From contig NW_023503632.1 of NCBI RefSeq assembly GCF_014529535.1, positions 1,798,001 to 1,862,000 on the forward strand: a stretch of DNA of 64,000 bases. Reading direction: 5' to 3'. How positions within the stretch are numbered: the first letter of the stretch is position 1; the number at the start of each line of letters is the position of its first letter. This document shows, in pieces, positions 1 to 34,439 of this stretch. The notes under the pieces were generated by a model, which had not been told where the DNA came from, searched no databases, and saw only the letters and a list, made by a program, of their open reading frames with translations. The position numbers were made by a program, and so were the translations under genes. Source of the stretch: Bradysia coprophila. Its lineage: Eukaryota; Arthropoda; Insecta; Diptera; Sciaridae.

Positions 1-153
1 GATTTCATGAAATCCATTATTGTTTCGACGATTTTGGTATTCAATTCGTCCAATGTTTCACATTGATTGTTGACGTTATCTAATTCGGCAGTCATTTTCG
101 TAGCAAATTCTTCATTTTGTGTGTAAAGCCGTTGTACGTCAATCCTTTCACTT
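1..153 (-). mobile_element. RTE-type LINE fragment (linker region, piece 1 of copy 1)
   Basis: Read on the minus strand, this stretch is nearly identical to 18590-18745, the part of a second RTE LINE copy that follows its endonuclease domain. It is the downstream piece of the element whose endonuclease part lies at 1508-2340; the two were separated by the insertion at 154-1507. The element continues beyond the left edge of the window, so its reverse transcriptase half is not visible here. Confidence 0.75.
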
Positions 154-199
154 TTTAGGTCTTTTTTCCATAGGAAAAAAAGACCTATTGTGGGCACTT

Positions 200-312
200 C
201 ATCTGTCCGTCCGTCCGCCCGTCCGTCCGTCCGTCTGTCCGTCCGTCCGTCCGTCTGTCCGTCTGTCCGTCCGTCCGTCCGTCTGTCCGTCCGTCCGTCC
301 GTCCGTCTGTGT
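200..312. repeat. (GTCC/GTCT)n tetranucleotide microsatellite
   Basis: About 110 bp of imperfect GTCC and GTCT repeats near the left end of the insertion. A similar (GTCC)n or (GGAC)n tract occurs at 45958-45983 and 46110-46152 inside another foldback element, so such tracts seem to be part of this class of elements here. Confidence 0.9.
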
Positions 313-342
313 CACAAATAAAATGTGATTGATAAAAGTTAA

Positions 343-795
343 AATTGCAATGCTACTATGAACAAACCAACACCAGGCAAATCAATTATTATTTGTTATC
401 TGGTAACCAATCGCTCATAGCAGACATTGCAATTTGAAAGTTTGGTAGTTGTTGGTAGTTGGACCCCCAAAATATTTAGCAGCAAAGATGTTTCTTACTC
501 GAGAGACGCACACCGACTGACGAAATTATTCGGCCTGCTTGCCTTTTTATAACTCAAATATTTGGTAGTTGACTACCTCGGTGGTAAATTGCAATGCTAC
601 TATGAGCAAACCAACACCAGGCAAATAAATTATTATTTGTTATCTGGTAACCAATCGCTCATAGCAGACATTGCAATTTGGTAGTTGTTGGTAGTTAGAC
701 CCCCAAACTATATAGCAGCAAAGATGTTTCTTACTCGAGAGACGCACACCGACTGACGAAATTATTCGGCCTGCTGGTCTATTTATAAATCGAGT
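343..795. repeat. Two tandem copies of a 243-bp segment
   Basis: The segment beginning AAATTGCAATGCTACTATGA at about 343 repeats at about 586 with few mismatches. Both contain GGTAACCAATCGCTCATAGC and TTACTCGAGAGACGCACACC. The second copy runs directly into the 23-bp array through its terminal GTAGTTGACTACC motif. Confidence 0.85.
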
Positions 796-804
796 ATTTG
801 GTAG

Positions 805-1290
805 TTGACTACCAAAGTGGTAGTTGACTGACTACCAAAGTGGTAGTTGACTGACTACCAAAGTGGTAGTTGACTGACTACCAAAGTGGTAGTTGACTGA
901 CTACCAAAGTGGTAGTTGACTGACTACCAAAGTGGTAGTTGACTGACTACCAAAGTGGTAGTTGACTGACTACCAAAGTGGTAGTTGACTGACTACCAAA
1001 GTGGTAGTTGACTGACTACCAAAGTGGTAGTTGACTGACTACCAAAGTGGTAGTTGACTGACTACCAAAGTGGTAGTTGACTGACTACCAAAGTGGTAGT
1101 TGACTGACTACCAAAGTGGTAGTTGACTGACTACCAAAGTGGTAGTTGACTGACTACCAAAGTGGTAGTTGACTGACTACCAAAGTGGTAGTTGACTGAC
1201 TACCAAAGTGGTAGTTGACTGACTACCAAAGTGGTAGTTGACTGACTACCAAAGTGGTAGTTGACTACCAAAGTGGTAGTTGACTACCAA
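805..1290. repeat. 23-bp satellite array with hairpin core, about 21 copies
   Basis: Unit: CTACCAAAGTGGTAGTTGACTGA, here given split as CTACCAAAGTGGTAG plus TTGACTGA. The first 15 bases form a perfect 6-bp stem (CTACCA / TGGTAG) around an AAG loop, so every unit can fold on itself. Copies are almost identical, which suggests recent expansion. Degenerate copies lie on each side at 555-580 and 1290-1310. Confidence 0.92.
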
Positions 1291-1507
1291 CATGGTAGTT
1301 TACTAATACGGATGTTGTAGATATGTTTACTGTTTGAGAGCTGCACACCGACTGATGAAATTAATTGGCTTGCTTGCCTATTCATAATTCCAAAATTTGG
1401 TAGTTGAATACCAAAGTGGTACTTGAATGAGTACCAAGCTAGTAGTAAACAGAAATTGAAAAAAAATGAAAAAGACCTCACCAGGCTTCAGCCGGTCTAT
1501 TCTTGTT

Positions 1508-2340
1508 TGAACTAGTTGTGATTTTTGAAATCTGGTATTTAACGTGACTCTTGCGCGAACCATTCGGTGATCACTACCTGTTGAAAAACTGTTTAGGACC
1601 GTAACGTTCTTAACGGTTGACTTACAGCCAGTTATGATGTAATCGATCTCATTTTTCGTTACACCATCTGCACTAGCCCAAGTCCATTTCCGTTGAGGCT
1701 TTCCTGCAAAAAATGAATTCATTGCGTACAAATTGTGTTGCTGTAGGAAGTTGAGTAAAATATTTCCACGCTCATTTCTTTGGTCGTTGCTAAAACTACC
1801 AATAGAAACTTCGGAGTCTTCTTCTCGCTTTCCCAGCTTCGCATTGAAATCACCGATTAGATATTGGTAATGTGATGGGTTTTCGTCCAGAGCTTTCTCG
1901 ACATCTTCATAGAATCTTTCTACTTCTTCGTCATCATGGGTGGACGTGGGTGCGTAAACTTGAATTAATTTGACACTGTATCTGTTATTTATCTTCGGGC
2001 TTACGTATATCACTCGATCGGATATGCTTTTCGTGTGAGTTATGCGATCCGACCACCGCTTGTTTATGAACAATCCGACACCGTGCATCAGCATCTGACT
2101 GTCACTTCCTCGGTAGAAGAATGTGTGCCCTGATTGTAATTTCAGGCATTCCTCTCCTGGTTTTCTCACTTCGCTCACTTCCACCACATCCCATTTTATC
2201 TTTTCTAGCTCTTCTTCCATTTCTTGCATTTTTTGTCTTGACGACAATGTTCTGGCATTATATGTGGCAATGTATAATTCGTTGTGGCTTCGTTTGAAGG
2301 TTTTTAGCATTAAAACACCACGCTTGCTACTGCGGGTTGG
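1508..2340 (-). pseudogene. RTE-type LINE, 5' part with APE-like endonuclease (copy 1)
   Basis: An open frame starting at 2310 encodes an exonuclease-endonuclease-phosphatase domain, the enzyme RTE LINEs use to nick target DNA. Visible motifs in the 310-residue frame are TYNART with N18, SEVR with E47, YAPTS near 120, IGDFNAK with D154 and N156, W211 with IDYII near 222-226, and SDH at 246-248. The catalytic set therefore looks intact. The frame then runs off into the insertion at 154-1507, which replaces the natural continuation, so this copy cannot make a full protein. The homologous start in copy 2 is at 19546. Confidence 0.85.
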
Positions 2341-2771
2341 TGAGTATGATAGCTTTTCTTTGCTTTACTTTACGGTTGACTGTCCTGAGTGATTAATGGA
2401 ACAACTTTTACCTTTAATATATTTTCTGTTGTTAGCTGATTGGTTAAAGTGTCGCCCGGAGAACGACTTCGGAAAATACCGAAGAAGAACAATTTGATAT
2501 ATAATAATTATATTTGTATAAAGTAATTTGTATAATAAAATAAAAATAAAAATAGAGTAACGGGTGTGCCACGCTAGTGGCCTTTCTTGTTTAATAAAAC
2601 GAACCCAGACCCCAGGCATGTTTAGAAATGAAATGTGCTTGATAAGATGGTTACTAACAAAAGAGGTTTAGAGTAACCTGCATTTATTGAATTTTTCCAT
2701 CAAAACATTAATACTATTCAGATCGAAACAGAACACTAATTAAAAATGGGCTAATAATAGTACATTACTTT
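2341..2771. other. AT-rich spacer, no gene seen
   Basis: No convincing exon, RNA gene or repeat is visible. It probably includes the 5' untranslated remnant of the LINE next to 2340. The flanking sequence GCTTGCTACTGCGGG at 2320-2337 is shared with the second RTE copy at 19559-19572. Confidence 0.4.
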
Positions 2772-2871
2772 AATGATGGAAATGGTACTTCTTGTGTGAA
2801 ATTTGCCGATCGAGGCGTAGCCGAGGTGGATAACTACACAATAATTACCATTTCCATCATTTGCCCCATTT
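2772..2871. mobile_element. Small palindromic MITE (AATGATGGAAATGG family)
   Basis: The 100-bp segment has inverted ends AATGATGGAAATGGTA / TACCATTTCCATCATT and a central palindromic CGAGGCGTAGCC block. A second copy of the family is at 4596-4707. The two copies bracket the Helentron-like fragment at 2872-4502. Confidence 0.7.
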
Positions 2872-4502
2872 GTAATGCCTAATATCGTCTTTTCATTATT
2901 TATTTTTCATGCCAGGGGGCTGCTGCCCCCTGGACCCCCGCAATCACCATTAATACACCTTTTCGAAAAAACACCTCTTCCCGTGTGACATTCTACAGAA
3001 AATCAACAATACCGAACAACTTTGCCGAAAAAACCAACTCTTCATCTGCTTCACACAAAAAGTTACAAAAATCGAGGGGGTGGTCACTCACACACAAAAG
3101 TGTACACTGTGGTCACTTCCATACAATCACTCTTTCAATAACCAACAACTTAGCCGAAGAAACCAACTTTCCATCTGCTTCACAAAAAAAGTTACAAAAA
3201 TCGAGGGGGTGGTCACTCACACACAAAAGCGGACACTGTGGTCACTTTCAGACGACAACTCTTTCGATAACCAACAACTTTGTCGAAGAAACCAACTTTC
3301 CATCTGCTTCACATAAAAAGTTACAAAAATCGAGGGGGTGGTCACTCAAACACAAAAGCGTACACTGTGGTCACTTCCATACAACCACTCTTTCAATAAC
3401 CAACAACTTTGCCGAAGAAACCAACTTTCCATCTGCTTCACACAAAAAGTTACAAAAATCGAGGGGGTGGTCACTCACACACAAAAGCGGACACTGTGGT
3501 CACTCCCATATAACCACTCTTTCAATAACCAACAACTTTGCCGAAGAAACCAACTTTCCATCTGCTTCACATAAAAAGTTTAAAAAAATCGAGGGGGTGG
3601 TCACTCACACACAAAAGCGTACACTGTGGTCACTTCCATACAACCACTCTTTCAATACCCAACAACTTTGCCGAAGAAACGAACTCTCCATCTGCTTCAC
3701 AGCCAAAGATACAAAAATCGAGGGGGTGGTCACTCACATACAAAAGCGTACACTGTGGTCACTTCTATTCAACCACACCACTCACCTCTCAAACCCATAT
3801 ACAACTTTCCCCGAAAACAAATCCATTTCACCCAAAGAAAAACTCAAAATCATCATCGATCACTGTACGTTGGAGTAGCTCAAAAATGGCCCACTTGGAG
3901 AGCTGTCACTCGCTCGAAATTGATCCGAATTTCCTAAATTTTTCCTTCGATTCGTAGGATTGTTACCTTTCATTGAAACCCTCACACGCCCCTCTAGCTT
4001 CTAAAGCAGCCGCTCCGCAATTACAAACGTGTTCCCGTTGGTGGTCAAACACCCTACTTACCACCTATAAGTCCAACAAATTGAATCCAATTTTTTTCCA
4101 GTTTTTTTTCTTCGCTTCGTACCATCAATACCTTTCATTTGAGCCCGCTCACGCCTCACCACCTGCCAAAACAGCCGCTCGACAATTTAAAACATTTTCT
4201 GGACGCCCAAAAAAACCCATAAAATCCACTCTACCACCTCCTGATGAAAAGTTGGAAAAAAACTTTCTTCAGCAACTTTGTTCAGCACAATAAATGGAAC
4301 ATTTCTTCTTCCCCCACCGACGCTCCATCTCTCAAAATGACCGAGTTATATCGATTCTGCCATTTTCCACCTCCCCACAGTCATAACTTCACTATCTCCG
4401 AACAGACTTTTCACCGGACCACGTTTTCTCCACGTTTCAGACCATTCCCTACAACATATCAAAAAGTGTTTTTTTTTTTTTGCTCTGAACTTTCATTTTG
4501 AC
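2872..4502 (-). mobile_element. Helentron-like non-autonomous element, fragment (copy 1)
   Basis: On the minus strand this carries the same modules as the copies at 11260-14072, 30541-32278 and 32279-34433. The modules are a GTCAAAATGAAAGTTCAGAG start block (here at 4500), a GAAAACGTGGTCCGG block, a 129-bp tandem array, and a GC-rich hairpin (CCAGGGGGC / GCCCCCTGG) at 2912-2935 followed by TTATTTTTCATG and the ACGATATTAGGCATTA block. Both outer ends, namely the ACATATTATAACGACG start and the terminal hairpin with CTAG, are missing, so it is truncated on each side. It encodes no real protein; long frames here are products of the repeat. Confidence 0.75.
2995..3780. repeat. 129-bp tandem array, about 6 copies
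   Basis: The landmark GAGGGGGTGGTCACTCA recurs at about 3074, 3203, 3332, 3461, 3591 and 3719, giving a period of 129-130 bp. Because 129 is 43 codons, frames stay open across units on both strands and produce repetitive pseudo-proteins. The same unit is found, inverted, in the three other element copies of this window. Confidence 0.92.
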
Positions 4503-4595
4503 GGTAAGTTAACTCACGTGTTTGAATAAGATCAGTTTTACTCAAAAACGTGAGGTAAAGTTAACTTTACAGCACGGATCCAAATACCTTACTTG

Positions 4596-4707
4596 CCAAT
4601 GGGGTAAATGATGGAAATGGTACTTTTTGTGTGTTCTCCGACCTCAGCTACGCCTCGATCGGCAAATTTCACAGAAGAAGTACCATTTCCGTTATTTGCC
4701 CTATTGG
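4596..4707. mobile_element. Small palindromic MITE (second copy)
   Basis: Ends CCAATGGGGTAAATGATGG / the inverse reading CCAATAGGGCAAATAACGG on the other strand form an approximately 30-bp terminal inverted repeat. The centre has the same CTACGCCTCGATCGGCAAAT block as the copy at 2772-2871, in the opposite orientation. Confidence 0.7.
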
Positions 4708-6117
4708 TAAGTTATGTACTACTAATGAAAACAGCAAAACAGGCCCCATTAAAGTTCTTTCAACCATCAATCATCATATAGATTGGCCTCGCATACTTTA
4801 AATTCGTTGATTTTTATTGAATTGAAATATGGGAAATAAAAGCTTTTGTACTACTCATCACCTCCTGTGTTTTACTCATGAAATTCAGGTTTGAGTCATG
4901 GCTATGGGTATGTGAGTATCCACTATTCAGCAATATACGACGATATTACGCTGAATTAGAAAAAGTGTAACCTGACACAATAAGTTTTGTTTAACATTCA
5001 GCACTAAAATTCATTTGAATTGAACAACTTTGATTTTACTTATCATCAATTTTTACATAGATTGTGGATTTGAGCAACGCACTTCAAGCAATAAAGTGCT
5101 TCCAATGACAGATATTTTGTATGTAATAATATAATAATATTTTTTTGGTTATGTCTCCTATGGATGACGTTTTGAAATAACCATCTAAGAGATCTACATA
5201 TTCATATTTTTATGGACAAATTTAAATTTCCTAACAAATTATTTTTTTTTTAATTTTTGGAGCTTAAATGATAGACTTGCAAGCTGGGTCATCGCTGATA
5301 TTTGTGGTAGTCACGATAACAATTTCCACAATTTATGGATAAGTTCAAACGTACATCCATATTTCCAAAAAGCATCCACATCTACAATAACTTATGGAGT
5401 TTATCAACGCACTTCAAGTATTGTCCGTTGACAAATCGATCACCACCGGTTTCGAGTGGGTTTCTTGACAAATTCAACGATTCGCAGATTGCTTAAAGAA
5501 AAGGAACTCACCAAGCACAAATTAAAGACCTTGGAAAGTATTTGACATTGCAATGTGTGCAACAGAGAGAAACTTAATTTCAAAACCCCGTGCTTCCACC
5601 TACATAGAAAACACATACCGAACGAGACAATATTAATCTATTGTCTTTGTTTACCAGACTCAGACATTTGCCTATTTAACAATCAATAACCTATACACGT
5701 GAATGAAACCCATGCGTAGTTTATGAATCTTCTAGCTTAACTCTTGTTGATGCAGCCCCATGACATTAAAATTTTATCAAAATCAGAGACCCTTCGCTCT
5801 ATTAAATTTTAAGTTAACTCAACACTTACCGAAATGTAACTGGTTCTGCCCGGCTACAGATTACATTATTGGTGCGGGTACTGAGTGATTGGCAATTGTA
5901 TGGATACCATTTTCATATACATTCAAAATCTCTGAATTTCCTTCAGTTCAGCTTTGACAACTAAACGGCGTGGACGTACTGAACTGCTGATACACCGCGC
6001 GATAACTGTCAAAATAGTATAGAGTGAAAAATAAAATTGAGAAAGTAAAAACCGAAAACGCAACAACATTTTTTCAATAGTTTTCCATCTAAAAAAAAGT
6101 GATTACATTGCAACACG
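4708..6117. other. Upstream region of GBA2, no other gene seen
   Basis: AT-rich, with no exon I can support. The last 150 bases before the GBA2 start codon are probably 5' UTR and core promoter; no TATA box is obvious close to the start codon, and a transcription start cannot be fixed from sequence alone. Confidence 0.35.
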
Positions 6118-29300
<23,183 letters not shown>

Positions 29301-30083
29301 TTGTATTATCGAGTTGAGTTGGAATTAAGACCTTGTGAAACCCAATCATGAGGTATTACGAAAATGTTTTTTTAAAGATTTTTTCCTTCTTCAGACACAT
29401 AAGTTACTGGCACACTAAAAATTGATAGCTTAAAGCAAAGAACAATTTTATAGAATTTATAGAAGAAAACCAAATTTGATGGAACGATTTGAAATTAATG
29501 ATTTATTTCGAATTGAAAGTGATCGCCTTTTGAAGTGATGAAGATTTACTTTTGGTGTGCTTCAGTATTTTTATTTAGAATGTTAGGTACGGATGGGGGG
29601 ACGAAATGTTTTGTTTGCAAAATGCTTCTGTTAACGTCATGTCACGAAAATGTAGCGAACGAAGGATTTTTTAATGATTTTTTATATATAAGTACAAAAT
29701 CCTGTGAGTAAAGACAGATGACCATTTGGTTTGTTACGAAGTTATGCGCTGATTCTTAGTTTTAGTCTACGACAGGATCAATCAATTTAATATGAATTAG
29801 TGACCTATTCTAGTCTAGCTTTTTATAATTTTATATAAAAAAAAATTGTAATGTCCGTTCTAGTTCGTTTTTCTATTATTATGATTAGACCACAGATCAT
29901 CTTTCTAGTGAAACAAGAATTATTTTTTAGTCAATATTGTAGTGATTTTCGAAATAAGAGTCTATTTTTACCATAACAATTTTCACAAACCTTTTTACTA
30001 ATATACAAAATCAATGTCGCTTGTTGCGCCAATTTATTTATATATGCATGTACCTCACAAACACACAAAGCGAAGCACTTAAA
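29301..30083. other. GBA2 3' UTR and downstream sequence
   Basis: AT-rich. The 3' UTR must begin at 29301, but I cannot fix the polyadenylation site. Nothing else is recognisable before the Helentron-like array. Confidence 0.4.
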
Positions 30084-30540
30084 TAACATATTATAACGAC
30101 GGGATGTTTGTCTGTTTGTCCGCTATTTACCGTCAAAATACCTTTTTTTTTAGTTTGAACGGAAGAGTCAAGAGGAATTTTTTTGCGTTCAAGCGGAGGA
30201 GTCAAGAGGATTTCGTTTTTGTTTTTATTTTGTGTGTGTGGTGTGTGTGAAAAATGTGTGTTCGGTGAGTTAGAAGCGGGTGTTTCAACGGAAGAGTCAA
30301 GAGGAATTTTTTTGCGTTCAAGCGGAGGAGTCAAGAGGATTTCGTTTTTGTTTTTATTTTGTGTGTGTGGTGTGTGTGAAAAATGTGTGTTCGGTGAGTT
30401 AGAAGCGGGTGTTTCAACGGAAGAGTCAAGAGGAATTTTTTTGCGTTCAAGCGGAGGAGTCAAGAGGATTTCGTTTTTGTTTTTATTTTGTGTGTGTGGT
30501 GTGTGTGAAAAATGTGTGTTCGGTGAGTTAGAAGCGGGTG
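30084..30540 (+). mobile_element. Helentron-like element, short copy with its own 129-bp array
   Basis: Starts TAACATATTATAACGACGGG like the other copies, keeps the TTTACCGTCAAAATA block, then switches to three copies of a different repeat. It stops without the terminal hairpin or CTAG, exactly where the next element starts at 30541. Confidence 0.75.
30162..30540. repeat. Three 129-bp tandem units (GGAGGAGTCAAGAGG repeat)
   Basis: Units start at 30162, 30291 and 30420, an exact 129-bp period, with almost no divergence. The sequence is unrelated to the 129-bp unit of the longer copies. Frames are open on both strands because the period is a multiple of three. I regard these as artefacts, not genes. 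Confidence 0.92.
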
Positions 30541-32278
30541 TAACATATTATAATGACGGGATGTTTGTCTGTTTGTCCGCTATTTGACGTCAAAATAAAA
30601 GTTCAGAGCAAAACAAAAAAAAACACTTTTTGATATGTTGTAGGGAAGGGTCTGAAACGTGGAGAAAACGTGGTCCGGCGAAAAGTTTGTTCGGAGATAG
30701 TGAAGTTATGACTGTGGGGAGGTGGAAAATGGGAGAATCGATATAACTCGGTTATTTTGAGAGTTGGAGCGTCGGGTGGGAAGAAGAAATGTTCAATTTA
30801 TTGCGGTGAACAAAGTTGCAAAAGAAAGTTTTTTTCTAACTTTTCATCGGGAGGTGGTAGAGTGGATTTTATGGGTTTTTTTGGGCGTCCAGAAAATGTT
30901 TTAAATTGTCGAGCGGCTGTTTTGCAAGTTGGTGAGGCGTGTGAGGCCTCAAATGAAAGGTATTGATGGTACGAAGCGAAGAAAAAAAACTGGAAAAAAA
31001 TTGGATTCAATTTGTTGGAGTTATAGGTGGCAAGTAGGGTGTTTGCCCACCAACGGGAAGACGTTTGTAATTGCGGAGCGGCTGTTTTAGAAGCTAGAGG
31101 GGCGTGTGAGGGTTTCAAAAAAAGGTATGGATTGTGCCAATCGAGGAAAAAAAATTTAGGAAATTCGGATCAATTTCGAGCGAGTGACAGCTCTCCAAGT
31201 AGGTCATTTCTGAGCTACTCCAACGTACAGTGATCGATGATGATTTTGAGTTTTTCTTTGGGTGAAATGGATTTGTTTTTGGGGAAAGTTGAATGAGTTG
31301 TAGAGGTGAGTGGTGTGGTTGAATAGAAGTGACCACGGTGTACGCTTTTGTGTGTGAGTGACCACCCCCTCGATTTTTGTATCTTTGGCTGTGAAGCAGA
31401 TAGAAAGTTCGTTTCTTCGGCAAAGTTGGTCGGTATTGAAAGAGTGGTTGTATGGAAGTGACCACAGTGTACGCTTTTGTGTGTGAGTGACCACCCCCTC
31501 GATTTTTGTAACTGTTTATGTGAAGCAGATGGAAAGTTGGTTTCTTCGGCAAAGTTGTTGGTTATTGAAAGAGTGGTCGTCTGAAAGTGACCACAGTGTA
31601 CGCTTTTGTGTGTGAGTGACCACCCCCTCGATTTTTGTAACTTTTTGTGTGAAGCAGATGGAAAGTTGGTTTCTTCGGCAAAGTTGTTGGTTATCGAAAG
31701 TGTTGTCGACTGAAAGTGACCGCAGTGTACGCTTTTGTGTTTGAGTGACCACCCCCTCGATTTTTGTAACTTTTTATGTGAAGCAGATGGAAAGTTGGTT
31801 TCTTCGACAAAGTTATTTACTATCGAAAGAGTTGTCGTCTGAAAGTGACCACAGTGTACGCTTTTGTGTGTGAGTGACAAGTCCCTCGATTTGTATAACT
31901 TTTTTAATGAAGCAAATGGAAAATTAGTTTCTTCGGCAAAGTTGTTCGGTATTGAAACAGTAGTTGTGGCGTGAGTTGTAGAAGGTAAGGGATTCACCAA
32001 AAATCGATGTAACACGGGAAGAGGTGTTTGTTGGAAAAGGTGTAAGAGTGGTGATTGCGGGGGTCCAGGGGGCGGCAGCCCCCTGGCATGAAAAATAAAT
32101 AATGAAAAGACGATATTAGGCATTAGGCATTAGGCATTAGCGGAACGAAGCGATTTTCGTATAGCTCTTTAGCAGACTTAGAGTTGCTTTCGAATAGATG
32201 TTAGTCTCTAACAGGTGTCTGCCCGGTCTAGCTTGCTAGGATGCGACGTGGCACGAAGTGCCACAGGATGCAGACTAG
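30541..32278 (+). mobile_element. Helentron-like non-autonomous element (copy 3), middle of head-to-tail array
   Basis: Starts TAACATATTATAATGACGGG and ends with the stem GTGGCAC-GAA-GTGCCAC plus AGGATGCAGACTAG. The inverted 129-bp array occupies about 31310-31900, followed by the GC-rich hairpin at 32065-32090 and ACGATATTAGGCATTA. The block AGGCATT is triplicated at 32115-32135. The next element begins at the following base. Confidence 0.82.
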
Positions 32279-34433
32279 TAACATATTATAACGACGGGAT
32301 GTTTGTCTTTCTTTCTTTCTTTCTTTCTGTCTGTCTGTTTGTCCGCTATTTACCGTCAAAATGAAAGTTCAGAGCAAAAAAAAAAAAAAAAAAAAAACAC
32401 TTTTTGATATGTTGTAGGGAATGGTCTGAAACGTGGAGAAAACGTGGTCCGGTGAAAAGTCTGTTCGGAGATAGTGAAGTTATGACTGTGGGGAGGTGGA
32501 AAATGGCAGAATCGATATAACTCGGTCATTTTGAGAGATGGAGCATCGGTTGGGGAAGAAGAAATGTTCCATTTATTGCGGGGAACAAAGTTGCTGAAGA
32601 AAGTTTTTTTCTAACTTTTCATCAGGAGGTGGTAGAGTGCATTTTATGCGTTTTTTTGAGGGTCTGGAAAATGTTTTAAATTGTGGAGCGGCTGTTTTGG
32701 AGTCTGTTGGAGTTAAGGTGGTAAGTAGGGTGTTTGACCACCAACGGGAAGACGTTTGTAATTGCGGAGCGGCTGCTTTAGAAGATAGAGGGGCGTGTGA
32801 GAGTTTCAATGAAAGGTATGGATTGTACGAATCGAGGAAAAAAAAATTTAGGAAATTTCGAGCGAGTGACAGCTCTCCAAGTGGGCCATTTTTGAGCTAC
32901 TCCAACGTACAGTGATCGATGATGATTTTGAGTTTTTCTTTGAGAAAAATGGATTTGTTTTTGGGAAAAGTTGAATGAGTTGTAGAGGTGAGTGGTGTGG
33001 TTGAATAGAAGTGAACACGGTGTACGCTTTTATGTGTGAGTGACCACCCCCTCGATTTTTGTATCTTTGGCTGTGAAGCAGATGGAAGGTTGGTTTCTTC
33101 GGCAAAGTTATTCGTTATCGAAAGAGTGGTTGTATGGAAGTGACCACGGTGTACGCTTTTGTGTGTGAGTGACCACCCCCTCGATTTTTGTAACTTTTTA
33201 TGTGAAGCAGATGGAAAGTTGGTTTCTTCGGCAAAGTTGTTGGTTCTTGAAAGAGTGGTTGTATGGAAGTGACCACAGTGTCCCCTTTTGTGTGTGAGTG
33301 ACCACCCCCTCGATTTTTATAACTTTTTGTGTGAAGCAGATGGACAGTTGGTTTCTTCGACGAAGTTGTTGGTTAACGAAAGTGTTGTCCATTTATTGCG
33401 GGGAACAAAGTTGCAGAAGAAAGTTTTTTTCTAACTTTTCATCGGGAGGTGGTGGAGTGCATTTTATGGGTTTTTTTGAGGGTCTGGAAAATGTTTTAAA
33501 TTGTGGAGCGGATGTTTTGGAAGGTGGTGAGGCGTGAGCGGGCTCAAATGAAAGGTATTGATGGTACGAAGCGAAGAAAAAAAACTGGAAAAAAATTGGA
33601 TTCAATTTGTTGGAGTTAAGGTGGTAAGTAGGGTGTTTGACCACCAACGGGAACACGTTTGTAATTGCGGAGCGGCTGTTTTAGAAGCTAGAGGGGCGTG
33701 TGAGGGTTTCAATGAAAGGTAAGAATCCTACGAATCGAGGAAAAAAAATTTTAGGAAATTCGGATCAATTTCGAGCGAGTGACAGCTCTCCAAGTGGGCC
33801 ATTTTTGAGCTACTCCAACGTACAGTGATCGGTGATGATTTTGAGTTTTTCTTTGGGTGAAATGGATTTGTTTTCGGGGAAAGTTGTGAGTGAGTGGTGT
33901 GGTTGAATAGAAGTGAACACGGTGTACGCTTTTGTGTGTGAGTGACCACCCCCTCGATTTTTGTATCTTTGGCTGTGAAGCAGATAGAGAGTTCGTTTCT
34001 TCGGCAAAGTTGTTGTTTATTGAAAGAGTGGTTGTATGGAAGTGACCACAGTGTACGCTTTTAGGTAATAGTGACCACCCCCTCGATTTTTGTAACTTTT
34101 TATGTGAAGCAGATGGAAAGTTGGTTTCTTCGACAAAGTTGTTCGGTATTGATGATTTTCTGTAAAGTTTGACACGGGAAGAGGTGTTTTTTCGAAAAGG
34201 TGTATTAATGGTGATTGCGGGGGTCCAGGGGGCGGCAGCCCCCTGGCATGAAAAATAAATAGTAAAAAGACGATATTAGGCGTTACAAAAGAAGAAGGTG
34301 TTGTTTGGGGCTAACTTTTCATAAGAATGTTTGAGCGGAGCGAAGCTCCGCTCAAACCATTCGAATGCAGAGGGGTCGAAGACCCCGATCGTTGTTTATT
34401 TGTGTTGGCGCTAGCGCCACGGGATACACCTAG
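32279..34433 (+). mobile_element. Helentron-like non-autonomous element (copy 4), end of array
   Basis: Starts TAACATATTATAACGACGGG directly after the CTAG of copy 3. An internal duplication repeats the segment from GAACAAAGTTGC to the 129-bp array (32585-33390 and 33405-34150), as if two array-bearing segments had been joined. The 3' end differs from copies 2 and 3: the stem is TGGCGC-TA-GCGCCA, followed by 14 bases CGGGATACACCTAG. A further hairpin GAGCGGAG-CGAAG-CTCCGCTC precedes it. Confidence 0.8.
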
Positions 34434-34439
34434 TAACTG

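Larger units (their letters stand above)
154..1507. mobile_element. Foldback/MITE-like insertion splitting an RTE LINE
   Basis: Comparison with the uninterrupted RTE copy at 18745-18760 shows that about 1.35 kb has been inserted between the CACTTTTT and TTTGAACTAG stretches of the LINE. The insert begins with a hairpin (AGGTCTTTTTT ... AAAAAAAGACCT) and near its other end has the inverse GAAAAAGACCT. Inside are a GTCC/GTCT microsatellite, a duplicated segment of about 243 bp and a long 23-bp tandem array. No credible protein is encoded. The family is not recognised; the terminal structure suggests a non-autonomous foldback element. Confidence 0.6.

Noticed and set aside
805-1290. CRISPR-like array
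   Set aside because: There are no spacers: the 23-bp units are directly adjacent and the genome is eukaryotic.
2985-3957. Long repetitive open frames on the plus strand
   Set aside because: They are translations of the 129-bp tandem units, whose length is a multiple of three; equally long frames exist in several phases.
30038-30587. Matching 141- and 134-codon frames on opposite strands
   Set aside because: Both come from three exact 129-bp repeats; no start context or homologue.
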